From NCBI GenBank assembly GCA_015501075.1, contig JADNYJ010000590.1, positions 1-19,512 of the forward strand: 19,512 nt of DNA, read 5' to 3'. Position 1 is the first letter of the stretch; the number at the start of each line of letters is the position of its first letter. The notes below the pieces were generated by a model. It was given only the letters and a program-made list of their open reading frames with translations. It was not told the origin of the DNA and did no database searches. The DNA is from Gymnopilus junonius. Lineage: Eukaryota; Basidiomycota; Agaricomycetes; Agaricales; Galerinaceae. A program made the position numbers and the translations under genes. Below, piece after piece: positions 10,071 to 19,512 of the stretch.

Positions 10071-10328
10071 ATGCCTGCCATTACCAAGTGTAAAAGGTGG
10101 CTGAATGAGATCAGTGACCATCACCACAAAGTCCAGCAAGCTAGGCTCAAAGACACCCTCCACTCTGATGACTCAAGCATCTCTGAGTCCAAGTCCAGTG
10201 ATGACAACAAGCCCATGAACTCTGCTGACCCACTTGGCTTAGATGCTCTACAGGCAGATTTATTGAATTTAAATGATGATCTGGAGATGCAGAATTGTTG
10301 GAGTCTGAAATGCGGCAGTGAAAAATGA
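10071..10328 (+). CDS. Orphan ORF, possible transposon ORF fragment
   Basis: The open frame begins MPAITKCKRWLNEISDHHHK and continues through a Ser/Asp-rich stretch (DDSSISESKSSDDN) to an acidic C-terminus of about 85 residues. The basic, helix-like start followed by an acidic Ser/Asp region resembles the N-terminus of some fungal Harbinger-type transposon proteins, but this is only an impression. CpG is nearly absent in it. A silent remnant is more likely than an active gene. Confidence 0.25.
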   Translation: MPAITKCKRWLNEISDHHHKVQQARLKDTLHSDDSSISESKSSDDNKPMNSADPLGLDALQADLLNLNDDLEMQNCWSLKCGSEK

Positions 10329-10876
10329 GATGAGAATTGGAATCAAAAATAGGAAAGTCATGAAAAATGAGTTGCGAGTAGGGACGCTGTTGTCCAGTTC
10401 AAGGTTTGGCTGGATGATGGAGGTTCAAACTAAGTTCAAACTGATATCATTGACCATAGAATTTTTTGTGACTTTGGAGCATTTTCTCAACAGATTTCAC
10501 CCCCTACTCCTCGCTTGATCTCACAAGCACCTCTGTAGGCAAGACTCAGGCATATCTTGGGCCTATCAGGACATTTGTTGATCTTATCATGTGATCACAC
10601 ATACAACGCCTGTGCCGGAAGCCTGATTGCAATCTGATTGTGACCGTAAACATTAGCTAGTTTGCTCAAAATATGTACAAAATGCTCGAAAGATTATGAA
10701 TCTATTTGAAAGGGATGCTCATGAAGGTTTTTAATGCGAAAAAGAAGGAAAACTAACAGTGGGAAAAAATATAGGTTCAAACCTCGAACCGGACCTGGAC
10801 CGATGCGAGGTCATTTTTCGAGAATTGACATTTTTCATGTCATTTTTGAGCTTGTTTCTTGTCTTTTGAACAGCAC
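10329..10876. other. No gene seen
   Basis: CpGs reappear from 10375 onward. Short open frames have no recognisable resemblance to known proteins. Confidence 0.35.
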
Positions 10877-11369
10877 TATTGTTTGTCAAAGTGCTGGTGA
10901 CCAAGCACCGCTCTCCAAGCTCGCAACTGCAATGAGTCCGCCCATTCGTACAATGACTGAGGCTAGTTCTGAAAACCATGCGACGCATCTCCTAAAAGAC
11001 TCCACCATGATACATTTTCTTTCCGCTGTCATACACGTCTGCTGCCAGAGCTGCCATGCTTGTAGGCAGTTAGTTGGCTTTAAACTTCAATGGTTGAATT
11101 GATGTATGATCTCCCTTTAGGTCTTACGATCAAATGATGACAGGAGCAATCATTGCTCAAATTGACCGATGGTTCCTCCTCCTTATAAACTGTCTAAAGG
11201 CCCCTTTGTCTTCAAGAAGGCTACCATCCGGAAGGTCGGCATCCTGAAATGCATAGCAAATCTAGAAAATCCAGAAGGATCGTCCGGACCCTTGCCTGTA
11301 GGGACTTACGGGGTGCTTGCAGCTCGTACAGAAACTTATTTCTTGTATATATTTTTTCTAGATGACTGA
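10877..11369 (+). pseudogene. Fragment of the HNH-type gene (left duplicate)
   Basis: Two blocks match the HNH-type gene at 13900-14500. The first (10877-10911) shares TTGTTTGTCAAAG with 13902 onward and then diverges slightly. The second (11169-11330) encodes ATIRKVGILKCIANL and GPLPVGTYGVLAA, equivalent to VTIRKISILRYITNL and GILPAGDYAVLVG at 14390-14500. The HNH core itself is absent. It is a partial paralogue left by the tandem duplication that also produced the TRM44 fragments. Confidence 0.6.
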
Positions 11370-11640
11370 ATAGGCGATTTATGGTGCTTAAATATGTTGG
11401 TTATGGAGTTGTGCAGGTGTAATTTTAAACAATGCATGTACAGTATCAAAACTGGGCGAAGTCATTTAGACCGGAGAAGTGAAAATGGTTAGATAATAAG
11501 GAAGAGACGACGCCGGATTGCTTATAAGCACATCTTCGTCTTTGTCGATGAATCTCGTTAGAGTCTAGAATATTAACACCATGTTTCATAATTTATCTAT
11601 CTCAGGCTGCAACACGATGCAGGATGAAGACGGTTAAGGA
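11370..11640. other. Spacer with start of tandem duplication
   Basis: No gene is seen. From about 11495 the sequence (AATAAGGAAGAGACGA) matches 12047 onward, marking one edge of the duplicated TRM44 3' region. Confidence 0.45.
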
Positions 11641-12360
11641 CCATGCGCATAGATGACGTGAGCTAGCTAATGATCCCCTGCTTTCCCTTCAGGTTTCCGT
11701 GTTTTGAATATACCCCGAGCTTTCACGTCATCAATGATATCTTGGACATGAGAGAGGGCCTCTTCAGTCGGCATTGATGATACACGCCGCCGGCCTAAAC
11801 AGATGAGCAATCAGCGACAAATCAAGGAAATCAAGAAGGCACGAGGAAAGTACCTATAATCGGGCATAGAATTACGAAGTAAACTAGCCTTAACCGTTCT
11901 TTAGCATGCCGTCGATGATGTAAATATGCAAATATGTACTCCAAAATCGAACATTATCCTTAAAGGAATCGGGTGATGAACACAAATACGTAAGAGATTC
12001 ACTATCGTACATGCTACTATAGGCTTCATTCCAAAGGTGATTGGACAATAAGGAAGAGACGATTCTGTGTTTCTTAAGTTATCTCTACCATGACGCGGTA
12101 TGAAACTGGTTGAGGTATATGATCATAGAGGGCGGGACAAGGGCTAATGATCTCCTGCCTTCCCCTCAGGTTTCCGCGTCTTGAATAAACCCCGAGCTTG
12201 TACATCCTCTATAATATTCTCGACATGCGAGAGGGCCTCTTCAGTTAACATTGAAGACAATCGTCTTCGGCCTAAATAAACAGGCAATCAGTGTCAACCC
12301 AAAGACATCAGAAGAGAAAGAGGAAAAATCACCTATGATCGCCCAATTTCGCGTACTGGG
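11495..12360. repeat. Tandem duplication of the TRM44 3' region
   Basis: Two direct copies are visible: about 11495-11890 and about 12047-12360. Shared blocks include AATAAGGAAGAGACGA at the left, the 128-nt terminal exon and the tail of the preceding exon with its donor (ATAG then GT). The offset changes from 552 to 477 bp along the repeat, so indels have accumulated in the non-coding part but not in the exon. Confidence 0.8.
11667..11794 (-). other. TRM44: Second copy of TRM44 terminal exon (intact)
   Basis: On the minus strand, after an acceptor TTTAG at 11795-11799, 128 nt read in the same phase as the last TRM44 exon and end in TAG at 11669-11667. The peptides of the two copies agree at 34 of 41 positions; both contain TEEALSHV and end FKTRKPEGKAGDH. 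Comparing codons, about 14 differ silently and 7 change the residue, mostly conservatively, with no indel. The exon could be spliced to exon 4 of TRM44 (phase 1 in both) as an alternative last exon, or be the preserved end of a lost paralogue. Confidence 0.75.
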
Positions 12361-13868
12361 TATCCTCAGTGTCTCAGTCTCAACCTCCCAACCACAATGC
12401 AAGGCCAACGTGGCCAACCAGATTCGATACATCGAATAAGAGCTCTTATTGCTCCCCTCTCCGCCGAGATTGAGCGTCTCGACGAACTCGCTAGAGTACT
12501 AGTACCGCCGGGTAAAGGAAAGGAGGGCGTCGAAGACCGCTCAAATTTCTTATCGAAGGTCCACGAACAACACGGGATTAAGAGATATCCGGAGGCGTTG
12601 TACAGGGTTGAAAGGACAGGAACCCAAGGTGTTAGTTCATCAGCGTGGTTTCCAATGATGAACACGCCTGGTTTGAAGAATTGGTCAGAGGCGGGGTACG
12701 AAGGATTTGTGGTCGGGTCAAAAGCGTGAACGCGGAGTGAAGCTTGTGTTGTTTCAGGGTAATGGGACCACGATGTTCGGGCACGGAGGTCGATTCCGTA
12801 TCCATCGTATCCTTCAGCGATGAGGATATGAGTCAACAGGCCGTTACCGCATCTGAATTTGATAGTCAGAAATTGTTTACGGATCAGCGAGGAAGATACT
12901 TACCCAAGGTCCAGAAAGCCCCCTACAGGACGTGGCCACGACTTCCAGGGCTCTTTCTCATCGGAAGGGTTGTTTATGGGCCCAGAGCGGAAGGTGTCCT
13001 TCCACAACAGCATCAGATATGTGGCTATACCAATATCCTACAAACATTTTCGGCAAGTGCGACTTCGAGGAAGAGACGGAACATACCTCGAAAACATGTT
13101 TAAGAGGGTCCGTCACCTCTTGCCACGTATCAACTAGATGTTTATGTCGCGCCCTCATAATGAGGTACAAATCCTGATACTCCTCCCTAGGCACCAAACA
13201 GTCATGTATGACGCGTTTCTTGTAGTTGGACATCGCACCCCAGCCGTATCGGTGAACCGCGTCAAGAAGAGCGAGGCACGTCCGGTAAAGTCTTGAGTTC
13301 ATGTCCAGCGGCGTCCCAGGAAGTGGGTCAACTTCCATAACGAGGGTCGGGGTGGAACCTGGGACGTAGCGGAAGACGAGGTGGGAAACTGTAGGATGGT
13401 AATAGGGCAAGGAAGAGCCTGGTTCAACGATGGGAGTAAGAACCACAGTGTCCAATATAGCCGGCTCGTTTGATGGCCCATATAGTGTGCAATATTGCTC
13501 AAGAGGTGGATCACGACCAGGTCTCCTTGGAAGAAGCCTCCGACGAATGCATCGCCTCGGCTGTATTGTCTCAAAGCGGGTATAGTTTCTGGGAAATCGA
13601 AAGGCGAGTCTGAGATGACTTCAGACCGTAATATCAGAGTAGAATTGTATTCTGGGTGGTGAATGAGCTGAGTGATGGCGACCTCGAACTACAGTTCAGA
13701 AAAAGTCAGATTTTCGAACAAAATCAAACGGAAATTTGCGACGCTTACGATCTCGATAGGAAAGCCGGCAGCACATGAGATGAGCGGGACCCATCCGCTT
13801 TGCAACGTTTCTTGCGACAGAACGCATGGTGAGGGTTCAAATCGAGGTCGCGGTAGCGAAGATGCCAT
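12144..13868 (-). CDS. TRM44: tRNA(Ser) Um44 2'-O-methyltransferase TRM44
   Basis: TRM44 methylates the 2'-O of U44 in tRNA-Ser using S-adenosylmethionine, in the cytoplasm. Exons on the minus strand are 13868-13749, 13688-13087, 13037-12904, 12852-12333 and 12271-12144, separated by introns of 49-61 bp. The start MASSLPRPRF leads to GWVPLISC, then HHPEYNSTLILRSEV. Next come [45 protein letters not shown], the SAM-binding FLDLGCGNGLLTHIL with GYGIDLRARTSW, then IIGNHADELTPWVPVL and LLIPCCSWTFDKKF. The end has SSYSMYRIWLA, LRIPSTRNWAIIG and TRKPEGKAGDH. Two one-base losses break the frame: one in the G run at about 13475-13480 and one at about 12490-12530. No substitution stop is seen, so they may be assembly errors. 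The first ATG is the family-typical start; another lies in frame nine codons upstream. The gene is head-to-head with the HNH-type gene. Confidence 0.93.
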
Positions 13869-13899
13869 GATGATGGCCGTGAAATTCTCCAGCACCAGT

Positions 13900-15526
13900 G
13901 TCGTTGTTTGTCAAAGCTCTGATGATCAAACACAAGTTTTCCGACATATTTTCAACGCTCTTGACTTGCATTCAACTTTCAGATTTCAACCCTGGGGACA
14001 ACAAATCACAGTCAATGGTAGTCTTACTCTTGGTATTCTCAACTCTCATCAAGATGAAAGCTTTCCTTGGGCGCTTAAGATCAAGCTCCAGTTCACCGTT
14101 TCTGGGTGCCACTGCCTGCTGACTTACTTGATGTCAGCGTAATACAATCAACTTAAAACGAGCCCAACGCGTTCATGATCTTACTCTTCACTTTCTCCAA
14201 ACAATTCCTCAACGTTTCCAGGTCCACTTCAAATTAGTAATGTTATAGCTTATTCCTTCAAGTACTGGATCTTTTTCGACGGCGCATCCTCAGGTTTAAA
14301 CCAAAAGGCAACTGGGGCGAGTAGGGCTCAAATTCTTCAATGGTTCCTTTCCGGTGATCCTCGATATGAAGGCGCTGCTGTCCTTCAAAGGGTCACTATA
14401 CGGAAAATTAGCATCTTGAGGTACATCACAAATTTAGGAAGGAAGACGATTCAACTGGTATTTTACCTGCAGGGGATTACGCCGTGCTTGTAGGTTGTGA
14501 GTAATTTTATCTCCAACCTATCGTCCTTTCAGCTCACAGATTCCATCAACATCAGCGAATTCAAGCGGGATAAGTCCACTTCTTCTTATGAGCTCTGGTT
14601 CCACATCACCACTGCATAATTGTCCTGACTACTCTGTTATTTCCAGGTCGACGTCCCTACGGAAACAAAATAGGATATCTTAACGCGGGATGGTAGGCGT
14701 TGCCTTATCACCGGATCTACTAACAACATAGGGGTAACGTGGATCTTTCCTCCCGTTTGGTCCTTTTATGTAAGCTCTTGATTGACTCGCAGCGATTATC
14801 TCTAAAGGAAGTCTGTTCTTTCCGTTACTCAGGTGGTAGGACAGGAATATTTTAGGAAACCACAAAATATGATGACGATGCGTGAGGATCTCATCGTTTT
14901 GTTTAACGAAAACGCGTTCGGTATAGATGCGGACGTGCGTTTACTTCCCAGCCCCTTCACATAGTTTGTTTTACCTTCTTGACACCATCGTGCGATTCCC
15001 TAGGATAATTACTGATTAGTTCTCTTTCGCGAAATGCCAGAGTCAGTGCACATCGAACTTCCCCAATTGCAAACATCCCCTCCCCTTACTTCCTCCGTTC
15101 TCCCTTGGGCCATGAGGATAGTCCAGGAGATGACTTCCTGCTCGAACACTTCAAACACACTCTCATGTTCAACCTCTTTGGAGGAAGAATCTCTGAGGAT
15201 TGTGGCTATCGTTAAATTCATCAGACTTTGAAGAAATTGGGACTGGATAGTGATGATGAAGACGTCCCTGTGGCACCGCTTGAACATCCCGAGTGGCAAA
15301 CGGCCGTGGTTGGGCAAGGAGATTTTTGAGCTTCGTTTGAGCATGGCCGCAGCGCTCATCAAAGAAGAAGAATAGAGAAGGAGATTTGTCTCCTGGTCAA
15401 GGTGAAATTGAAGATAATACCTGGTTACGGATATCGGATGACGACCCACTTATGGCATGGGCGAGCGTTGAAGCCACGCAGGCTAATCCTGACTATATGG
15501 GAGTCCTGCGCCTGACCGGTGAATGA
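13900..15526 (+). pseudogene. HNH-nuclease-domain protein gene, decayed
   Basis: The frame at 14229-14460 encodes SFKYWIFFDGASSG and VTIRKISILRYITNL, then after a slip GILPAGDYAVLVG. Exon 14647-14769 encodes RDGRRCLITGSTNN...TWIFPP, which fits the R-D-x-x-C-x-x-T-G start and the following (H/T)-I-x-P of fungal HNH domains. After an intron (14770-14832) come NMMTMREDLIVLFNENAFGID, the usual HNH C-terminal part. Another intron is at 14935-15003. Later frames give FLLEHFKHTLMFNLFGG, DSDDEDVPVAPLEHPEWQTAV and a tail ending VLRLTGE at 15526. Breaks include TAG at 14671-14673, TGA at 15013-15015 (probably CGA to TGA), a slip near 15105 and a stop near 15329. The N-terminal exon and start are unresolved. 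Function of these Agaricomycete HNH proteins is unknown to me. Confidence 0.7.
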
Positions 15527-15801
15527 AATAAACTACACGACTTTCTTTCGTAACTTGACTGGTCATATTCTTGAAAGAGCGGTAATCCAATTTTCATGCC
15601 GTACACAGAAGAACTGTAGTTTCCATTCGTGCTCGAGAAACATGCATGCAATGAGGAATATTATAATTACTAAGCGATGATAAGAATACAACACACCATC
15701 AGCCGCAGATTCCAAGAAGAAAAAAAAACACGGCAAGAAACCGATTTCCTCATGAGAGCAAAAGCGAAATTATTATAGCAACGTTATCTAGAGTAAGAGC
15801 A
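15527..15801. other. Intergenic, convergent 3' ends
   Basis: It separates the 3' ends of the HNH-type gene (+) and the PQ-loop gene (-). AT-rich with an A9 run near 15720. No gene is seen. Confidence 0.5.
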
Positions 15802-17461
15802 TCACCTAAACCACGCCTTCCAACTTTCCCATCCCCATCTTCTCCTCCTGGGCGCTTTCGCTCTCGATTTCGACCTCGACCTCGAATTCGTATTACTCCG
15901 ACGCAACAAAGGCGTTTGCTCGTCCGCATTGCTCTCATCTACGTTCGCATTCATACGCGCTGTGGTAGGAGACAACAAACTGCTTTCAGCAGCCGACTCG
16001 AGTGCCGAAGCTAGCGCGGCGCGGATGGCGATTGGGTCTTCCGATGGGGTGGTTATGAGGCCTGGGACGGGTTCGTCTTCATCTTCTAGGTCAGATTCGC
16101 TTCGTCCTCTGGGTGGGAGTGATACTCGTCGTCTCGTACAACCTAATCCGCCCGTGCCCGTGTCCATGCGAGTAGAGGAAGGGCAACGGGGAAGGAAGAG
16201 GAGTCGACGGGGTTCCCAAAGTCGTCGATATGGAGCTTGCCTTGTCGGATTTTCCAGGCGATACACATGGCGAGGAGGCAGCCTTGCATTATTGCTGCTA
16301 CTGCGAATGTTATCCAGCCTAATGAAAAAAAAAAAAAAATCCAAGTCAGCGTTACCCGAATGAGTAACGAGTATATGGTATAAAAAGAAACCAAGAGAAG
16401 AAAAAAACAGTCACGCACTCGTCCAATTCGTTCCGGGGCGTAAGACGATGCTGGTCACCATTAATATCCCGCCAGGCGTTTGGATCATCATCATCGGGAT
16501 ACTCAGCGCACCGACGAGCTTGGTGCGGTAGGTGTGCAGGATCTGTGGTGCGTACTGGATGGCTGCTAGGAGAGCGGCAGATACGCCTAGGAAGGTCGCC
16601 CAGAGCGATATTTGCGGGGAAGGGGCGTCAGAGGGTGATGGTGTGGGTGTGAGAGTGGATGGGGAGAATGCGAGGAGGTAGGCGGTTGTCAGTGAGATGA
16701 ATATTCTGTCATGCGAGGGGAGAGGGGTCAGGTGTCAGGGTGTCTAAGGAGCTTAAGCTTATGGGAAGATGGACGTACAGGTGTAAGACCGTGACCCATG
16801 CGAGGATAATGGATAGTCGCCATTCTTCACTTCTGACGTGCGTTTTGACGTGAATTGGGGGGAGCTCTTCTTCGTCCAGGGAGAGTTGGAGGTATTTGAG
16901 GTGTGGGGGGTAGTACATCATGTACAGGACGAATCTAAAATGGAGAATAAATGGTTAAGTTTTGTGCAACTGACGGAAGCAGTGTTGGGGGCTCACATTA
17001 TGCCGAAGCAGACCCACTGGATCCCCAGTTGTATCACTCCAGCGGTCATCTCCACGCAGCTCGCTAGGGACTGCAGGCATTATTTAATCCGATTTATTGA
17101 GACAAAATGCAGCAAAACGAACCACAACGCGGCAGCATTTCACAATGGGTGCTTGTAGTGTAATCCTAGGTATAATTTGTGAGCTGGCCGTTCCAAATAG
17201 CATAAGCACTACATGCGCACATATTGAATAACCCTGAGGCTGCAGATGTCGTTCCGAGAAGCAGAAACACGGGGCTCAGGCCCTCGATGACTTGGCGCTG
17301 ATGATGCGGTAGTGTTGAGGCAAGTACGAAATAACGAGCCCAACACACAGCCCAACGTTAAGAAAGCATTGAACCAGTCATGATGCTATGGTCAATACCA
17401 TAATCAGACTATGAAATGATAAGCAAACCGCGAAACTCACTGGGACACACTCATCCAACAT
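15802..17461 (-). CDS. PQ-loop repeat 7-TM membrane protein
   Basis: Exons on the minus strand are 17461-17441, 17385-17221, 17165-17123, 17070-16997, 16934-16779, 16705-16419 and 16318-15802. Introns are 52-100 bp with phases that join correctly, for example AT+G giving Met in LFNM-ITLQAPIVKCCRVV. Two PQ-loop motifs are present: LVISYLPQHYRIIS in the first half and AAIQYAPQILHTYRTKLVGALS in the second. These flank segments such as VIQLGIQWVCFGIIFVLYMMYYPPHLKYL and the last helix WITFAVAAIMQGCLLAMCIAWKIRQ. The cytosolic tail is acidic then basic, with AALASALESAAE and EQTPLLRR. PQ-loop proteins include vacuolar/lysosomal amino-acid exporters; substrate here is unknown. Frame slips, each a one-base loss, occur at about 17325-17370, about 17291 (SS to EGLSP) and in the linker after FGNPVDSS (about 16150-16210). 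No nonsense substitution is seen, so assembly error is possible. Confidence 0.85.
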
Positions 17462-17682
17462 CGCGAACAGGTGGTTCTGGCAGACAGCATGTCGGCTAAC
17501 CGGAACCAAACTCAGGTGAGGTGACGCGGTTACAACGTTACACGTGACACGACACTCGATAAGATAAGATATGTCGCACGTGCTGTGCATGCATATCGGT
17601 GAGCTCATCGATAAACCGGCTGTCGCAAGTTTGCACCAGCAGTCTCTCTTAAACCGCGACCACTACCTGCTCTCGAAAAACA
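17462..17682. promoter_or_regulatory. Bidirectional promoter region, PQ-loop / MnSOD
   Basis: This 221-bp stretch separates divergent starts. It contains CACGTG at 17541-17546 (E-box type, bHLH/bZIP target) and three overlapping GATA cores (GATAAGATAAGATA, 17558-17571). Both are typical fungal activator sites. A pyrimidine-rich leader (TCTCTCTT near 17643) precedes the MnSOD start. No TATA box is evident. The role of each site is inferred. Confidence 0.55.
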
Positions 17683-18546
17683 ATGGCCCAAGTTCTCCAA
17701 GTCACCCTTCCTCCTCTCCCTTATGCCTACAATGCCCTCGAGCCCTACATCTCCCAGGAGATCATGAACCTCCACCACACCAAGCACCACCAGACGTACG
17801 TCAACGCGCTCAACGCTGCCGAGGCCGCCTACGCCAAGGCTTCCACCCCCAAGGAGCGCATCGCCCTCCAGGCTGCGTTGAAATTCAATGGAGGAGGTAA
17901 GGAAGGGAATCGAACGGGGCTTTTTCTCCTCCCGCATGGCTCGTTGCTTATCATTGCTGATCTTGATTTGATCAGGACACATCAATCACTCTCTTTTCTG
18001 GAAGAACCTCGCGCCTTCGGCTGCCGCCAACAAGGGCACCGGCGGTGTGCTCCGGGATGGTCCTCTCAAGAAGGCTATCGATGAGTCCTTTGGATCGTTC
18101 GACAGCTTCAAGCAGTCCTTCAACACCACCACCGCTGGAATCCAGGGTTCCGGATGGGGCTGGCTCGTAAGTTCTAGAATTACCAATCCTTCTGATATCG
18201 TTTCTGGCCAAATTTGCCTTTTGCTTATTCATTTCGTATTTCGTATTTCTCATGCAATGAACTAAATATAGGGCTACAACCCCACCACTAAGAAGCTCGA
18301 GATTACGACCACGCCTAACCAGGATCCTCTCTTGACCCACGTTCCCATCATCGGTGTCGACATCTGGGAGCACGCCTTTTACCTCCAGTACAAGAACGTC
18401 AAGGCCGAGGTAAGTTTATTATCTTCTCTTTTGTTGCATTGTCCTCATCGGTATCTATATAGTACCTCACTGCCATCTGGAACGTCATCAACTTTGAAGA
18501 GGCTGAGGCTCGCTTCAACGAGGCCACCTCTGGATCCAAGCTCTGA
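17683..18546 (+). CDS. SOD2: Manganese superoxide dismutase, probably peroxisomal
   Basis: The enzyme converts superoxide to hydrogen peroxide and oxygen. Exons are 17683-17896, 17976-18166, 18272-18409 and 18463-18546, with GT-AG introns of 79, 105 and 53 bp, giving 208 residues. Metal ligands by family position are His31 ([12 protein letters not shown]), His76 ([11 protein letters not shown]), Asp165 and His169 ([14 protein letters not shown]). Gateway Tyr39 and second-sphere Gln152 (PNQDP) indicate the Mn type. Exon 1 begins directly with [20 protein letters not shown], so there is no mitochondrial presequence. The protein ends ATSGSKL: the last three residues SKL form a canonical peroxisomal targeting signal (PTS1). 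The gene is complete with no frame break, shares a promoter region with the divergent PQ-loop gene and is codon-clean (mostly C-ending). Peroxisomal location is inference; cytosolic MnSODs without a presequence also exist in fungi. Confidence 0.96.
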
Positions 18547-18563
18547 ATCTCCAAGCTCTGAAT
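18535..18563 (+). repeat. In-frame duplicated SKL-stop cassette at MnSOD end
   Basis: TCCAAGCTCTGAAT occurs at 18535-18548 and again at 18550-18563, a 15-bp period, which is a multiple of three. The first copy encodes the final Ser-Lys-Leu and stop of MnSOD. The second follows in frame (ATC then SKL and TGA). A ribosome reading through the first stop would again finish in SKL. Confidence 0.9.
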
Positions 18564-18580
18564 TCGACTGTCTTTCTTCT

Positions 18581-18604
18581 GATTGATTGATTGACTGATT
18601 GATT
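18581..18604 (+). repeat. GATT microsatellite
   Basis: Six GATT-type units (one changed to GACT) lie in the MnSOD 3' untranslated region. An A/T-rich stretch with TATAAA and ATAAAT near 18630-18648 may include the polyadenylation signal. Confidence 0.8.
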
Positions 18605-19512
18605 AGTTGGGCCAAATTCAATGTATTTTTTATAAAGCCATAAATTGATCTGCGTCTCGTTCTACAATTTGACTTTGTTTAATGGACCCCTCTAAAGTCG
18701 TCTGATACATTCCACAGTCCCCCTGGTGCCATAAGACCCGTTTGATAATATCTGTCACCGTGTTTCCGACAACCTTATTTCTGATTGACTCAAGGCCTAG
18801 ACTGCTAACCTTTCAAGATAGTGCACAAGAAGAGGAATTTGACTGGCCTGTTGTCGTTGTCGACTGCAACCAAGCTCTATATACCTGACCTCGTTACGTT
18901 GTCTTTCCGAGGAGAAGGAAGAGAGCGACTGGCGAGTCCCAATGCTACTCATCCAGGTCGTGTTTCTAATAATTCAAGAATATTTCCCATCCTGTTTAAA
19001 TTGATCACCCGCAGCCTTCTGATTCCTGAATTCAAAGGCTATTCAATGGTAGAAGCTGCTGTGCGAACGTGTCTGCTGTCTTCGAATTCTTGCCGGATAC
19101 AATTATAATTTGCCATTCAATCCAATCATTGTAAAGCCGCTTTATTTGTATCAAGGGACTGAAGAAGAACGGGGGGAATCGATACGATGAAAGTGTGGGT
19201 ATAAAATATAAAAAGCTTTGACTGTAATCGACATCAGATTGTCGAAGTAGAAGCAATCTTGCCATTTACTTGAAGCCAAGGTATGAATGCTCCTACAGCT
19301 TTTTGGATCTTCAGTATGGGTGACCAAGTCTCCGTTTGCTTAAAATACTGGACAGGTTGTATACCTTCAACTTCATCCCATCACCGAGGATTCACTGTAC
19401 ACTCCAACCCCCCCCCCCAAAACAAAATGCTCAACATGGAACACAACATCTTCGAAGCATCCAGTCATCATCGACGGCCCTCACTTACAAATTCTCCAGC
19501 TCTTTCACCACT
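18605..19512. other. Right edge, no gene recognised
   Basis: Short open frames on both strands (for example 18821-19108 +) show no recognisable family, no clear introns and no flanking signals. An 11-C run lies at 19408-19418. A gene may begin beyond the right edge, but nothing here proves it. Confidence 0.4.

Noticed and set aside
10770..10800. B-box-like GGTTCAAACCTCGAACC suggesting a tRNA gene
   Set aside because: No matching A-box or cloverleaf can be drawn upstream or around it.
15013..15015. TGA as a selenocysteine codon
   Set aside because: Fungi of this group are not known to use selenocysteine, and the gene has other breaks.
17605..17985. Long open frame opposite MnSOD exon 1
   Set aside because: It is the antisense shadow of a GC-rich, codon-biased exon and has no family resemblance.
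18821..19108. 95-codon open frame near the right edge as a gene
   Set aside because: No domain, no introns and no composition bias; it could easily be open by chance.
1..19512. CRISPR array, rRNA or prokaryotic operon
   Set aside because: No regularly spaced identical repeats or rRNA motifs; genes carry spliceosomal introns.

Overview
The window looks like nuclear DNA of a mushroom-forming basidiomycete (Agaricomycete type). The reasons are many short GT-AG introns (47-105 bp), a basidiomycete-style Tnp2 (CACTA-like) transposase, and the gene families themselves: TRM44, an Hsp70, a 7-TM PQ-loop protein, an HNH-domain protein and a MnSOD. No bacterial or viral genes are visible.

Layout. 1-632: a diverged tandem repeat and AT-rich sequence. 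633-2615 (-): a decayed cytosolic-type Hsp70 gene that keeps its introns but carries nonsense codons, a deleted substrate-binding domain and a second, rearranged Hsp70 fragment inserted in its ATPase domain. 2830-6840 (+): a Tnp2-family transposon gene with many one-base frame slips. 7133-9714: a 2.58-kb block without a single CpG, holding palindromes and a fragment of TRM44 whose CpGs have become TpG or CpA. 9727-9886: a foldback (MITE-like) element. 10071-11369: an orphan ORF and a fragment of the HNH-type gene. 11667-11794: a complete second copy of the last exon of TRM44. 12144-13868 (-): TRM44 (tRNA-Ser Um44 methyltransferase). 13900-15526 (+): a decayed HNH-domain gene, head-to-head with TRM44. 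15802-17461 (-): a PQ-loop membrane protein gene. 17683-18546 (+): a complete MnSOD gene in four exons. 18547-19512: no gene recognised.

How the parts relate. The TRM44/HNH pair exists in one nearly complete unit (12144-15526), and pieces of both genes lie to its left (9394-9725, 10877-11369, 11667-11794). This points to an old tandem duplication whose left unit decayed, partly by methyl-CpG deamination. PQ-loop and MnSOD are divergent and share a 221-bp promoter region. The MnSOD lacks a mitochondrial presequence and ends in Ser-Lys-Leu, a canonical peroxisomal PTS1. The SKL-stop cassette is repeated in frame directly after the stop.

Caution. TRM44, the PQ-loop gene and the transposase are each conserved along their length but are broken only by one-base slips, several of them in homopolymers and none with substitution stops. 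This fits residual assembly indels at least as well as gene death. The Hsp70 and HNH genes also contain genuine-looking stop codons and are called pseudogenes.
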